Of a stretch of DNA of 64,000 nt, positions 33,383 through 42,186 are shown piece by piece (within the stretch, counting starts at the first letter, position 1; every line of letters starts with the position of its first letter). This DNA comes from Bellilinea sp040754815. GTDB taxonomy: Bacteria; Chloroflexota; Anaerolineae; Anaerolineales; Anaerolineaceae. The DNA lies in contig JBFMBX010000006.1 of the NCBI GenBank assembly GCA_040754815.1, forward strand, positions 137,889 through 201,888, read 5' to 3'. The notes beneath the pieces were generated by a model, which saw nothing but the letters and a program-made list of their open reading frames with translations, ran no database searches and was not told the origin of the DNA. The position numbers were made by a program, and so were the translations under genes.

Positions 33383-34855
33383 TAAGGACGGTGTCCGTAA
33401 ATGCCACGCCGTATTTTGCTGGTAAAGAAATGCCACCGAGAAAAGCAATTCTTCCCGAAAATGCGGCGCCATGATTTGCATACCCACCGGCAAACCTTGC
33501 CGGTCAAATCCCACCGGAAAGGCCAGCCCCGGCACGCCGGCCAGATTGACCGGCAGGGTAAACACATCTTCCAGATACATTGCCAGCGGGTCATCGGTGT
33601 GCTCGCCGATGCGGAAAGCGGTGGTGGGGGCAACCGGTGCGGCAATCACATCCACCTGCCGGAAGGCCTCTTCAAAATCCTGCCGGATAAGGGTACGCAC
33701 CTTCTGTGCCTGACCGTAATAGGCATCGTAGTAACCGGCCGAGAGGGCATACGTTCCCAGCATGATGCGCCGCTTGACTTCCGCCCCAAAGCCGGCGGAG
33801 CGGGTATTGTTGAATAATTCGGCGAGGGTTTCTGCTTCGGCACGGTAACCAAAGCGCACGCCGTCATAACGCGCCAGATTGGCAGAAGCCTCTGCCGGGG
33901 CAATCAGATAATAAACCGGCAGGGCGTATTCGGTATGGGGCAAACTGATTTCCTGTACTGTGGCGCCCATGCCGGCCAGCGTTTGGATGGCCGAGCGTAC
34001 TTTCTCTTCCACTTCGGGCTGCATCCCCGGCAGGAAGTACTCTCTGGGAATACCGATCCGCAAACCGGAAAGTTGTTCGGGCTGGGGAATTTGCCAGCCT
34101 GCCAACGGTTGATCTACGGTGGTGGCATCCAGCGGGTCAAAGCCGGCCATTTGCCAGAAGAGGATGGCGGCATCTTCGGCGGTGCGCGCCAGCACACCCG
34201 CCGTATCCAGCGATGAGCCGTAGGCCACCAGTCCGTAGCGGGAAACGCGCCCGTAAGTGGGTTTGATGCCGGTAACGCCGCAAAATGCGGCCGGCTGACG
34301 AACACTGCCGCCCGTATCGGTGCCCAGTGCGGCGGGCACCATGCGCGCTGCTACGGCAGCCGCCGAGCCGCCGCTGGAGCCGCCCGGGACGCGGCTGGTA
34401 TCCCACGGGTTGAAGGTCACCCCGTAGGCCGAGTTTTCGGTGGACGACCCCATGGCAAATTCATCGGTATTGGTTTTGCCGATGATGACGACACCGGCAT
34501 CCAGAAGGCGTTGAACGGCGGTAGCCGTAAAAGGGGGGATGAAATTTTCCAGAATGCGCGAGCCGCAGGTACACCGCACCCCCGCGACGGTCAAAACATC
34601 CTTGACGGCAATCGGCAGGCCGAGCAGCGGCGGCAGCGGTTCATCGGGGTGGCGGCGGGCTGCCAGGCGGCGCGCATCGGCTGCCTGTGCGTGGCGAAGG
34701 GCCTGCTCGGCGGTCAGGGTGATGAAGGCATGGATTTTGCCCTCCAGCCGCTCGATTTGTTCCAGACAGGCACGGGTCAATTCCTCGCTGGAAACGGAGC
34801 CGTGCTGCAGGGCAAACAATGCCTGCCGTACCGTCAGGGAGAGCAACTCATCCAT
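33380..34855 (-). CDS. gatA: Asp/Glu-tRNA amidotransferase subunit A
   Basis: 491 residues from the ATG at 34855, with GGAG eight bases upstream; a GTG at 34864 overlapping the gatC stop is the alternative. Amidase subunit of GatCAB, which converts Glu-tRNA(Gln) or Asp-tRNA(Asn). The catalytic Lys-Ser-Ser set is visible: PIAVKDVLTVAG, GGSSGGSAAAVAAR and GTDTGGSVRQPA. gatC is directly upstream; gatB is not in the window. Confidence 0.95.
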   Translation of the reverse strand: MDELLSLTVRQALFALQHGSVSSEELTRACLEQIERLEGKIHAFITLTAEQALRHAQAADARRLAARRHPDEPLPPLLGLPIAVKDVLTVAGVRCTCGSRILENFIPPFTATAVQRLLDAGVVIIGKTNTDEFAMGSSTENSAYGVTFNPWDTSRVPGGSSGGSAAAVAARMVPAALGTDTGGSVRQPAAFCGVTGIKPTYGRVSRYGLVAYGSSLDTAGVLARTAEDAAILFWQMAGFDPLDATTVDQPLAGWQIPQPEQLSGLRIGIPREYFLPGMQPEVEEKVRSAIQTLAGMGATVQEISLPHTEYALPVYYLIAPAEASANLARYDGVRFGYRAEAETLAELFNNTRSAGFGAEVKRRIMLGTYALSAGYYDAYYGQAQKVRTLIRQDFEEAFRQVDVIAAPVAPTTAFRIGEHTDDPLAMYLEDVFTLPVNLAGVPGLAFPVGFDRQGLPVGMQIMAPHFREELLFSVAFLYQQNTAWHLRTPSL

Positions 34856-34860
34856 GCGAT

Positions 34861-35148
34861 TCACTCCAGCACCGGCGGCACGCGGAAGTATCCCTGATAG
34901 GGGTGGGGCGCATTTGCCAGAATGACCTCGCGCGGCAATGACGGACGGGGTTCATCCTCGCGCAGGCGGCTGCGCGGCGGCAGGACACTGGAAGTGGGAG
35001 GAATTCCCTCCGTTTCCACCTGTTGCAGGCGTGCGGCATAATCCAGAATGGCGGAAAGCTGCTCACGGAAACGGACTTTTTCCTCTTCGGTCAAATGCAG
35101 GCGTGCCAGTTCGGCAATGTGTTCAACTTCTTCAATGGTTAAGGTCAT
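34861..35148 (-). CDS. gatC: Asp/Glu-tRNA amidotransferase subunit C
   Basis: 95 residues from the ATG at 35148. GatC stabilises the A and B subunits. LTIEEVEHIAELARLHLTEE, then FREQLSAILDYAARL, and the C-terminal LREDEPRPSLPREVILANAP are family signatures. The frame is open to 35202, but the promoter at 35156-35185 lies inside that extension. There is no Shine-Dalgarno, and the predicted start site falls at the start codon. Confidence 0.93.
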   Translation of the reverse strand: MTLTIEEVEHIAELARLHLTEEEKVRFREQLSAILDYAARLQQVETEGIPPTSSVLPPRSRLREDEPRPSLPREVILANAPHPYQGYFRVPPVLE

Positions 35149-35155
35149 GCCGCGT

Positions 35156-35185
35156 ATTATAATAGACTGCATGACTTCATCGCAA
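35156..35185 (-). promoter_or_regulatory. Promoter of gatC-gatA, predicted leaderless
   Basis: Minus strand TTGCGA (35185-35180), 18-base spacer, TATAAT (35161-35156). The -10 box ends seven bases before the gatC ATG, so transcription should begin at or next to the start codon. Confidence 0.6.
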
Positions 35186-35247
35186 CAAATCCGTGTGTTC
35201 ATTTGGGAATTGCCGTGCCGAAGGGGAATTAACCGGGGAGAGGAAAA

Positions 35248-35853
35248 ATGAAAGAGCCGATTTCAGCCGAGCCCAGCCAGAAACTGCGGCAGTACTTCAA
35301 AAAAGGGAATGTGCTGATGGTGTGGTTGTGGCGGCTGGGGTTAGGTAAACACATTAACTTTGCGCCAAAGTACGCCGGGCAGGTCATGGTGCTGGTGCAC
35401 AGCGGCAGAAAGAGCGGTAAACATTACCGCACACCGGTCAATTATGCGCTGGTCAACGGCGAAATTTACTGCGTTGCCGGTTTTGGCGGCGTTTCGGACT
35501 GGTATCGCAACATCATTGCCAACCCGCAGGTCGAGGTCTGGCTGCCGGATGGCTGGTGGGCGGGGATTGCTGAGGAAGTGCTGGATGCGGAGATGCGCCT
35601 GCCGATTTTGAGACAGGTGCTGATTGCCAGCGGTTTTGCCGCGCGCTTGTTTGGCGTTGACCCGCTCAAATTATCGGATGAAGAGTTGAGCCGCCTGACC
35701 TGTGATTACCGGTTGATTCGTATCCGCCGCACGGTTGCGCGCACCGGCCCCGGCGGGCCGGGAGATTGGGCGTGGATCTGGCCGCTGACGACCTTTTACC
35801 TGCTGTTTCTGCTGCTCACGCGCCGCGGTCGAAAACAAAGGAAATCCTCATGA
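35248..35853 (+). CDS. Deazaflavin-dependent nitroreductase-like protein
   Basis: 201 residues. Residues about 35-150 match the F420/flavin split-barrel family (DUF385/Ddn-like): VMVLVHSGRKSGKHYRTPVN, then YALVNGEIYCVAGFGGVSDW and YRNIIANPQVEVWL. A C-terminal membrane helix (about 172-190, WAWIWPLTTFYLLFLLL) with a basic tail would attach it to the membrane, which is unusual for the family. Substrate and cofactor (F420, FMN or haem) cannot be told. It overlaps the next gene by four bases (ATGA). Confidence 0.78.
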   Translation: MKEPISAEPSQKLRQYFKKGNVLMVWLWRLGLGKHINFAPKYAGQVMVLVHSGRKSGKHYRTPVNYALVNGEIYCVAGFGGVSDWYRNIIANPQVEVWLPDGWWAGIAEEVLDAEMRLPILRQVLIASGFAARLFGVDPLKLSDEELSRLTCDYRLIRIRRTVARTGPGGPGDWAWIWPLTTFYLLFLLLTRRGRKQRKSS

Positions 35854-36302
35854 GCGAAAGTGAGCTACCGTTTTGGAAGCGCAAGACCCTTGAAGAGATG
35901 AGCGCAGAAGAATGGGAGTCGCTGTGCGATGGCTGCGGCTGGTGCTGCCTTTACCGTTTGCAGGATGAAGAAAGCGGCGCGGTTTTGACCACGGCGGTTG
36001 CCTGCCGTCTTTTGGATTTGAAAACCTGTCGGTGTAAGGATTACCCCAACCGCTTTGAAAAAGTGGCCACCTGTGTGCGTATTACACCGGAAACAGCGCG
36101 AACCTACACATGGCTGCCGGAAACCTGCGCTTACCGCCGGCTGGCATTGGGCAAAGACCTGCCGGAATGGCACCCTTTGATTACCGGTGACCCGCGCAGC
36201 GTTCACCGCGCCGGTGCATCGGCATTGGGGCGCGCCATTTCTGAACTGGGGGTGGATCTGGACGATTTGGAAAATTACATTTTAGAGGATGATGAGGTGT
36301 GA
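35850..36302 (+). CDS. YcgN-like cysteine-cluster protein
   Basis: 150 residues from the ATG at 35850, after AAAGGAAA. Near residue 27, CDGCGWCC gives the CxxCxxCC cluster of the YcgN/UPF0260 family, followed by CRLLDLKTCRCKDYPNR and CAYRRLALGKDLPEWHPLIT. The Cys pattern suggests metal or Fe-S binding; the family has no settled function. It is coupled to the reductase gene upstream and the DUF5680-like gene downstream. Confidence 0.85.
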   Translation: MSESELPFWKRKTLEEMSAEEWESLCDGCGWCCLYRLQDEESGAVLTTAVACRLLDLKTCRCKDYPNRFEKVATCVRITPETARTYTWLPETCAYRRLALGKDLPEWHPLITGDPRSVHRAGASALGRAISELGVDLDDLENYILEDDEV

Positions 36303-36304
36303 GG

Positions 36305-36760
36305 ATGGGTTCTCAATTGGTGCCGTTTTTATTAGAGGCCAAACGCAACACGTATGCCGGTGGCGCAAGTAGCCGCGTTCAATCCCTGCTGCCGGGTGGG
36401 ATTCAGCTGGAGTACCGTTCCGGCGACTGGCTTTACCGCGATATCTATTTTGGCGAAGAATTCTTTGCCGGTCAGGAAATGGTGTACTACCGCAACCGGC
36501 CGTGGTGGTCCATGGTGTATGCCGGCGGCGTGAAACTGGAAGAACCGCCTGCCGACCAAATTTATCAATTTTTACGGCAAGCCTTGCAAAAAGTGGGCGA
36601 GCAAGCGCCTTTCCGTGGGCCGGATTCTTTTGAAGAGGGAGATTTTCGGTACGCCTGCGCGTGGCGCGGGACGATTGAATGGTTCGAGGGCATGGAAGTC
36701 ATTTTTCATCGTGAGCGGATTGCCTACCAGTTGACTTTCAGCGGAGGGATGATCAACTGA
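36305..36760 (+). CDS. DUF5680-like protein
   Basis: 151 residues from the ATG at 36305, with GAGGTG upstream. LVPFLLEAKRNTYAGG opens the protein, followed by GDWLYRDIYFGEEFFAGQEM, then VYYRNRPWWSMVYAGG; this fits a small domain of unknown function often found alone or after XRE regulators. No catalytic motif is visible. It is the third gene of a coupled series starting at 35248. Confidence 0.65.
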   Translation: MGSQLVPFLLEAKRNTYAGGASSRVQSLLPGGIQLEYRSGDWLYRDIYFGEEFFAGQEMVYYRNRPWWSMVYAGGVKLEEPPADQIYQFLRQALQKVGEQAPFRGPDSFEEGDFRYACAWRGTIEWFEGMEVIFHRERIAYQLTFSGGMIN

Positions 36761-36792
36761 GCAGGAGGCAGGGCTGGCGCATCTTTGCGCTG

Positions 36793-38529
36793 TTGGGCTG
36801 GATTGTGGGACTGGGGGCGATGTTTGTGGCGCTGGCGGGTTTTCCGCTGGTTCGCCCGCTGGTGGATTTGCTGGCGGCCGATGGCACACTGGAAGCATTT
36901 ACCCCACAGCGGCATCTCTGGCTGCGCCCGGCCTTCGGGCTGGCTGCTCTGGCTGTATTTCTGCTGATGTGGGGTATGAACCGTAAGCCCTTTGTGTTGG
37001 AGAGGATTGTTTTCCATATGAGGGAAGGGTGGCGGGCTTTGCGCGCCGATTTTCGCCCGGCCGTCACCGAAAAAAGCGAGTGGCTGCGGCTGGGCGGGCT
37101 GATTGGGTTGGCCATCCTTCTGCGCCTGCCGTTTCTGGATCAACCGCTTGGCCACGATGAGGCTTATACCTACATTGGCTTTGCACGCCGTTCGTTGTGG
37201 GCAGTGATCACCGACTACCACCTGCCGAATAACCACATCTTTCACACCCTGCTGGTTCACATCACCACCCGTCTGCTGGGAAATGCACCCGCGGTCATGC
37301 GTCTGCCTGCTTTTATGGGCGGGGTGTTGAGCGTGGCGGCAGCCTACGCGCTGGGCAGGATGTGGTACAACCGCCGGGCCGGCTGGCTGGCAGCAGGGCT
37401 GGTGGCAGTCACCCCGCTGCTGGTGGGCGGCTCGGCCGATGGGCGTGGTTATACCCTGCTGGCGTTATTCAGCCTTTTGGGGTGGGTGCTGGCTACCTAC
37501 CTCCAGACCCATTTCAACGGCGCGGGCTGGCTGCTGCTTTCGATCATCACTGCATTGGGGTTTTATACCGTGCCGGTGATGCTCTACCCGGCGGGGGCAA
37601 TGTATTTGTGGCTTTTTTTATCGCTGATGGTCGAACCGGAAATTACGCAGGCCTACGGCAGCCGAAGGATGTTTCTGCTGGTTCTAGCCGTGAGCGGAAC
37701 GCTGGCGGCCGTGCTGGGGTATTTTCTGTATCTGCCGGTACTGCTGGTTAGCGGCCCGCAAAGCCTGCTGGCCAACCCTTTTGTGCAGCCGCTGGCGTGG
37801 GATGTATTCCTGCCGACCCTCGCAACCCGCCTTGGGGAGACCTGGCAGCAATGGCAGTCGGATGTTCACCCACTATTGACCATTTGGGCGGTGGCGGGGC
37901 TGATTCTGGAGGTGGTTTTGCATCGGCGCGCCAGCCGGCAGCGTTTGCATGTGGCGGTGCCGGTTACGGTGTGGGTTTGCATCCTTTTGTTCGTTCAACG
38001 GCCGAATGCCTGGCGCAAGATCTGGATCTGGTTGCTGGTGCTGCTGCTGGTACTGGCGGCGGCCGGCTGGGTTGCATTGCTGGACTGGTTGAGCAGGCGC
38101 AGGGACTGGCCTGAAAAGCGGGTTTCTCTGCTGGTGCAGGGCTGGCTGATTGCCCTGGGGCTGCTGGCTTTGCCGTGGGCCATTCAGCGCGGGGCACAGC
38201 TGGCTCAGCCGGCCGCACCTGAACGCACGGCAGACTGGATTGCCGAACAAATGGACGATGGCGGCATTGTCCTTGCCGACGGGATGGACGCACCGCCGAT
38301 CTGGTACTACCTGCTGCGCTCAGGTGGCAAAGCCGAATGGTTCGATGACCTGCAACAACGCGAATCCTATACGCACGCTTTTGTGGTGGTCAATACCCAA
38401 GACCCACACCAAAGCCTTGAGTCCATCCTTCAAGCGGCTGAAAAGTGGCGTCAACCGCCGGATGCAAATATGTGCCGCCCCGCGATATGGATCGAACCGT
38501 ATCAGGTGTACCGCTGTTCGCCGCCTTAG
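36793..38529 (+). CDS. GT-C type membrane glycosyltransferase-like protein
   Basis: About 578 residues, shown from a TTG at 36793. Roughly ten to twelve membrane helices span residues 1-430, and a small soluble domain ends the protein. LGHDEAYTYIGFARR near 113-128 carries the acidic D-E pair of PMT/ArnT-like (GT39/GT83) enzymes, which use polyprenyl-phosphate sugars. The soluble C-terminal part (about 470-578) would be extracytoplasmic. The true start may be a CTG at 36757 that overlaps the previous stop (CTGA) and has GGAGGG eight bases upstream; that start adds a basic N-terminus before the first helix. Sugar and acceptor unknown. Confidence 0.72.
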   Translation: MGWIVGLGAMFVALAGFPLVRPLVDLLAADGTLEAFTPQRHLWLRPAFGLAALAVFLLMWGMNRKPFVLERIVFHMREGWRALRADFRPAVTEKSEWLRLGGLIGLAILLRLPFLDQPLGHDEAYTYIGFARRSLWAVITDYHLPNNHIFHTLLVHITTRLLGNAPAVMRLPAFMGGVLSVAAAYALGRMWYNRRAGWLAAGLVAVTPLLVGGSADGRGYTLLALFSLLGWVLATYLQTHFNGAGWLLLSIITALGFYTVPVMLYPAGAMYLWLFLSLMVEPEITQAYGSRRMFLLVLAVSGTLAAVLGYFLYLPVLLVSGPQSLLANPFVQPLAWDVFLPTLATRLGETWQQWQSDVHPLLTIWAVAGLILEVVLHRRASRQRLHVAVPVTVWVCILLFVQRPNAWRKIWIWLLVLLLVLAAAGWVALLDWLSRRRDWPEKRVSLLVQGWLIALGLLALPWAIQRGAQLAQPAAPERTADWIAEQMDDGGIVLADGMDAPPIWYYLLRSGGKAEWFDDLQQRESYTHAFVVVNTQDPHQSLESILQAAEKWRQPPDANMCRPAIWIEPYQVYRCSPP

Positions 38530-39239
38530 AAGTATAAATTGGCAGCGGTTTGCGGTTCCATTTGTTGGTTGATCAGGTCGTCGAGTTCGTTCAAAATTTC
38601 CAGTTTGCGGCGCACGATGTAGTTTTCCAGCCAGCGGGTTTGTTGTTCGCTGGGAAAGATGCGCAAACCCAGATACATCATGGTTGCACCCACCCGGCGG
38701 CGGCATACCACCTGCCCGTGAAAAGCGATGGGAGTAGAGGGGGTCAGGTCGAAGTGTAAATCCACGGGGGTGTTGACGACTACATCGAAGTCGGGTTGAT
38801 CGCCGATGAATAACATCAAACCCATGCCGCGAAGAGAAATATCCCGCAGGGTTGCGGTGTACAAACGGTTATGTAATCTTAACGTGACTTCTATGGAGCG
38901 GTCTGGCTGAACGCGCTGCTCCATCCGGTCAAACCAGAGATTACCGTTGAAGGAAAAGTCGCTCAATCTCAATTCGTGCGGGCTGCTGTTGATCAACTGG
39001 GGTCTGGCGCGCACCGTTTCGGGCAGTACCCGCGAATAGAGATAGACGGGGTCGCGGAGAGTGAGACAAACTTGCAAGCGGGGAGCGCGGAACGTGATGG
39101 AATCCACCCCAACTTTGAGCGGCTCGATGCGTTCGATGAAATGAACGCCTTTGTAAGTGCTGACCAGATTGAGCGGAACGCGTTGAAAAGCCAGCGATTT
39201 GACCGCCTGTAAAGCATCATTCTGAAACGGGTAAGACAT
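38526..39239 (-). CDS. PilZ-domain (c-di-GMP) protein
   Basis: 237 residues from the ATG at 39239, with GGGAGG upstream; the frame is open to 39296. An N-terminal beta domain (about 20-95) precedes a PilZ domain (about 103-220) with both c-di-GMP signatures, RMEQR at 105-109 and DISLRG at 132-137. The two-domain layout is like YcgR-type flagellar brakes, although the N-domain is not clearly YcgR. Given the flagellar genes in the window, motility control is a reasonable inference. A leader of about 170 bases with terminator and antiterminator helices precedes it. Its end overlaps the convergent gene by four bases. Confidence 0.82.
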   Translation of the reverse strand: MSYPFQNDALQAVKSLAFQRVPLNLVSTYKGVHFIERIEPLKVGVDSITFRAPRLQVCLTLRDPVYLYSRVLPETVRARPQLINSSPHELRLSDFSFNGNLWFDRMEQRVQPDRSIEVTLRLHNRLYTATLRDISLRGMGLMLFIGDQPDFDVVVNTPVDLHFDLTPSTPIAFHGQVVCRRRVGATMMYLGLRIFPSEQQTRWLENYIVRRKLEILNELDDLINQQMEPQTAANLYF

Positions 39240-39263
39240 CACAACCACCTCCCTGAAACCTGA

Positions 39264-39338
39264 TAAAAAAATGACCCTTGCTTTTGGCAGGGTCACCTGA
39301 GATGGAAATCACTCGGGATGCAAATTCAGGCGACCCGA
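39264..39338 (-). promoter_or_regulatory. Attenuator/riboswitch-like leader of the PilZ gene
   Basis: Minus-strand RNA. A Rho-independent terminator pairs TGACCCT (39295-39289) with AGGGTCA (39278-39272), followed by seven T (39271-39265). Upstream, GGGTCGCCTGA (39336-39326) pairs with TCAGGTGACCC (39300-39290) through 11 pairs with one G-T. It uses the same TGACCC bases, so it excludes the terminator. A further alternative pairs 39338-39334 with 39317-39313. This is the layout of a transcription attenuator. I see no match to the c-di-GMP-I (GEMM) consensus. Confidence 0.7.
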
Positions 39339-39410
39339 TGGCGAGCGCGGCGAATGCAATTGAATAATGGGATGAGACGATAAGCCGGTATGAACAACCT
39401 TTGTTCCACG

Positions 39411-39438
39411 ATTTTAGTATAGCAAAGAACGCTTTCAA
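39411..39438 (-). promoter_or_regulatory. Promoter of the PilZ leader
   Basis: Minus strand TTGAAA (39438-39433), 16-base spacer, TAAAAT (39416-39411), about 165 bases before the PilZ start. The stretch from here to 39616 has no other clear feature. Confidence 0.5.
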
Positions 39439-39616
39439 TTTCTATCCCATTCTGGAATTTTTAAGATTTTCCGCCGGTGGAAAGCAGCCTGATTTTCTTA
39501 ATCATCTTTTAGCCTGTTCATAACCCATTATTAGCCATCGTTTGACCGGCTCTTAAGGTGGAAGAGGATACTTAAATTTAGCGGCCGGCAATATGTTCAA
39601 GGGATGAAACAGGCAA

Positions 39617-40642
39617 ATGACCCGAAAAATCTTGCTGATCGGCGGATCGCTCAACCAAACGATGATGATGCACCAAATTGCCCGGGCTTTACCCGAACAT
39701 GAGTGCTTTTTTACGCCATTCTATGCCGAAGGACTGATGGGCTGGGCGGCTCAGAGGGGGCTGCTCGACTTTACCATACTCGGTGGGCGACACCGCCGTG
39801 AAACTGAAGCCTATTTGCAGCGTCATCAATTGCCGGTGGATTTTGGCGGACGCCGTGAAAAGTATGACCTCATCGTGACCTGTACCGATTTGATCATTCA
39901 GGCCAATATTCGCAATAAACCCATTGTGCTGGTGCAGGAAGGAATGACCGAACCGGAAGGATTGCGTTATCACATGGTGAAAACGCTGCATTTACCGCGC
40001 TGGCTGGCAAACACAGCCGCAACCGGCCTTTCCAATGCCTATGAGGCGTTTTGCGTGGCCTCGGCGGGATACCGAGATTTATTCATCCGGAAGGGGGTTC
40101 ATCCTGAGAAACTTTTTGTAACCGGCATACCCAATTATGATAATGCCCGTCAGTACCTTGAAAACGATTTTCCATACCGCGGTTATGTGCTGGCGGCTAC
40201 CTCTGCCAGCCGGGAAACCGGTAAACTGCATAATCGGATCGCCTTTTTACAACGGGCATTGCAGATTGCCGACGGCAGACCGCTGTTTATCAAACTGCAT
40301 CCTAACGAAAATGTGGAACTGGCCATGCTTGAAATCAAACTGGTTGCCCCGCAGGCGCGTGTGTTCACAGAGGGGAACGTCCATCACATGATTGCCAATT
40401 GCGAAGCACTGGTGGCCGAAAACTCCACCGTTATCTACACCGCGCTGGCATTGGGCAAACCGGTTTTCGCCGAGGTGGATTTGGAGCAGGCCTGCCGCTT
40501 GCTGCCGCTACAAAACGGTGGCACTTCGGCGGAAAAAATTGCCAATGTTTGCCGTTATATCCTTGCTCTGCCGGAACGCAAGCGCCGCCGCGTGATGCGC
40601 CGTTACCGCCTGCAACTGGCACGACAGGCCTTGCAGGGGTAA
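39617..40642 (+). CDS. GT-B fold glycosyltransferase-like protein
   Basis: 341 residues. The start KILLIGGSLNQTMMMHQIAR and the C-terminal half (GRPLFIKLHPNENVELAML, HHMIANCEALVAENSTVIYT, ALALGKPVFAEVDLEQA) match the two Rossmann-like domains of GT-B enzymes, most like CDP-glycerol or capsule-type transferases, where the LHPxE and ENST-like blocks bind the nucleotide sugar. No signal peptide or membrane helix. The following acyltransferase gene starts three bases after its stop, so the two probably act on the same envelope lipid or polymer. Precise donor unknown. Confidence 0.6.
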   Translation: MTRKILLIGGSLNQTMMMHQIARALPEHECFFTPFYAEGLMGWAAQRGLLDFTILGGRHRRETEAYLQRHQLPVDFGGRREKYDLIVTCTDLIIQANIRNKPIVLVQEGMTEPEGLRYHMVKTLHLPRWLANTAATGLSNAYEAFCVASAGYRDLFIRKGVHPEKLFVTGIPNYDNARQYLENDFPYRGYVLAATSASRETGKLHNRIAFLQRALQIADGRPLFIKLHPNENVELAMLEIKLVAPQARVFTEGNVHHMIANCEALVAENSTVIYTALALGKPVFAEVDLEQACRLLPLQNGGTSAEKIANVCRYILALPERKRRRVMRRYRLQLARQALQG

Positions 40643-40645
40643 TGG

Positions 40646-41581
40646 ATGCTTAGCGGAGAGTTGCCTGTGAGAGGGATAGTTTCTTCTGTCAGTGTTGCGG
40701 AATTGAGCGCGGCGCTGGAATATGAGGTCTTTCGAGTTGCCGGCTGGCCGCGCGGCGACTGGCGCAGAAAATTACTCGGGCGGCTGCTTGCCAAGCCTTT
40801 TCATCAACTGGCAAATGCACTGGCCGTTTTTGATGAGGACATTCGCCGGTTTGGTCTGGCGGTTGCTCTGACGCGGCTGCTGGAACACTACGCCTGCAAT
40901 ATCGAATGGGCTGCCGAACAGCCCCTCCCTCAAAACGGCCCGCTGATAGTTGCCTGCAATCACCCCGGCACTTTTGATGGCTTTGTGCTTGCCAGCCTGC
41001 TGCGACGGGAAGATGTCAAAGTCATTGCCCGGGAAATGCCGTTGCTGCGCTGTTTGCCGCAAGTGAGCCGCCATTTGATCTTTTCGACGAGAGATATGTC
41101 GCAGCGTGCACTGGTATTGGGGGATGTCATCCGGCATTTGCGCAGCGGCGGGGTGCTGCTGACCTTTCCGCGCGGGACGGTGGAGCCTGACCCGGCGTGG
41201 ATGCCCGGAGCCATGGCTGAGGTGCGTCACTGGCTGCCCAGTCTGGAATTCTGGCTGAGAAAAGTGCCGGAAACGAAACTGGTGATCGGCATCATCAGTC
41301 AGGTCATCTCTCCCCTTACGCTGAAAATGGCTCGCCTGTTCTTTCGTCAGCGCTGGAATGCACAGGTAACAGCAGAAATCATGCAGGTGGCTTTTCAGGT
41401 GCTTTTCCCGGCGCGCTGGAAGATTCAGCCGCGGGTGACCTTTTCTGCTCCGTTGAACCTGAAGATGCTGGAAAGTGAACTGCATGGAGAAAGGCGCATT
41501 TTCCCGCTGATTCAGGCCTATGTGCTGCGTTCGATGAGCGAACACCTGCGTTTATTTTATGGGGTCAACGCCGGATGTTAA
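40646..41581 (+). CDS. PlsC-like acyltransferase
   Basis: 311 residues. The acyltransferase motif NHPGTFDG near 109-116 supplies the H-x4-D pair, and FPRGTVEPDP near 173 stands for the FPEGT block. The family transfers acyl chains from acyl-ACP or acyl-CoA to glycerol-phosphate or other membrane acceptors. An N-terminal helical region of about 85 residues is unassigned. Its end overlaps the convergent mpg gene by 30 bases. Coupled to the glycosyltransferase-like gene before it. Confidence 0.82.
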   Translation: MLSGELPVRGIVSSVSVAELSAALEYEVFRVAGWPRGDWRRKLLGRLLAKPFHQLANALAVFDEDIRRFGLAVALTRLLEHYACNIEWAAEQPLPQNGPLIVACNHPGTFDGFVLASLLRREDVKVIAREMPLLRCLPQVSRHLIFSTRDMSQRALVLGDVIRHLRSGGVLLTFPRGTVEPDPAWMPGAMAEVRHWLPSLEFWLRKVPETKLVIGIISQVISPLTLKMARLFFRQRWNAQVTAEIMQVAFQVLFPARWKIQPRVTFSAPLNLKMLESELHGERRIFPLIQAYVLRSMSEHLRLFYGVNAGC

Positions 41582-42169
41582 GCCATCAAAGCGCAAATTG
41601 AACCGCCAGGGTATGGATTTCCACGGCTCCGGTACACGCTCGATGCCGATGCGCGGCGATGACTGGATGTTGGCGCCGGGGGGTAGCCTGTCATCTTCGA
41701 TCCATAATCCTGCTGTGGTGGTGGTCAGGTCTGCGCCGTTCAAACTGCCGTCAATGGCCAGCGCACGGGTGAGTTTGGCGGGGCCGTCCGTCCAGCGGGC
41801 GGGCGGCTGGTTTGGACGGCGGCTGGCGATGATTTCTATCCCTTCGAGGGGATGAATGGCGCGAATCAAAACCGCGGCGGGGTAGCCCTCTGCCATGCAA
41901 ACTACATTCAGCAGCCAGTGCATTCCGTAGGTGAAATAGACATAAGCCCTGCCCGGCGGCCCGTACATAACTCCGGTGCGCGGTGTATAACCGGCGCGGG
42001 CATGGCAGGCCAGATCTTCTTCTCCGCGGTAGGCTTCGGTTTCCACAATGATGCCGCTCACCCGCTGATCGTTCAGGCGGCGTACCAGCCGTTTCCCCAA
42101 TAATTGCCGGGCGATTAAAACGACATCCTGTTCGTACCAGTTTGGCGGTAAAATGGACATTGACGGCAT
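41552..42169 (-). CDS. mpg: DNA-3-methyladenine glycosylase
   Basis: 205 residues. AAG/MPG-family base excision enzyme that removes alkylated purines. Visible blocks: ARQLLGKRLVRR, IIVETEAYRGEEDLACHA (with the catalytic Glu), MYGPPGRAYVYFTYGMHWLL, then NVVC, and DGPAKLTRALAI. Start at the ATG 42169 without a Shine-Dalgarno; its predicted mRNA leader is only about 11 bases. Divergent from guaB. Confidence 0.93.
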   Translation of the reverse strand: MPSMSILPPNWYEQDVVLIARQLLGKRLVRRLNDQRVSGIIVETEAYRGEEDLACHARAGYTPRTGVMYGPPGRAYVYFTYGMHWLLNVVCMAEGYPAAVLIRAIHPLEGIEIIASRRPNQPPARWTDGPAKLTRALAIDGSLNGADLTTTTAGLWIEDDRLPPGANIQSSPRIGIERVPEPWKSIPWRFNLRFDGLTSGVDPIK

Positions 42170-42186
42170 GTGTGTATTTTACTTGA

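Noticed and set aside
39264..39438. c-di-GMP-I (GEMM) riboswitch before the PilZ gene
   Set aside because: The expected conserved blocks such as AGGGCAAACC and GCAAAGCC are missing, so only a generic attenuator is supported.
39217..39438. Small protein gene in the PilZ leader
   Set aside because: The 73-codon frame crosses the terminator and antiterminator helices, has no ribosome site and resembles no family I know.
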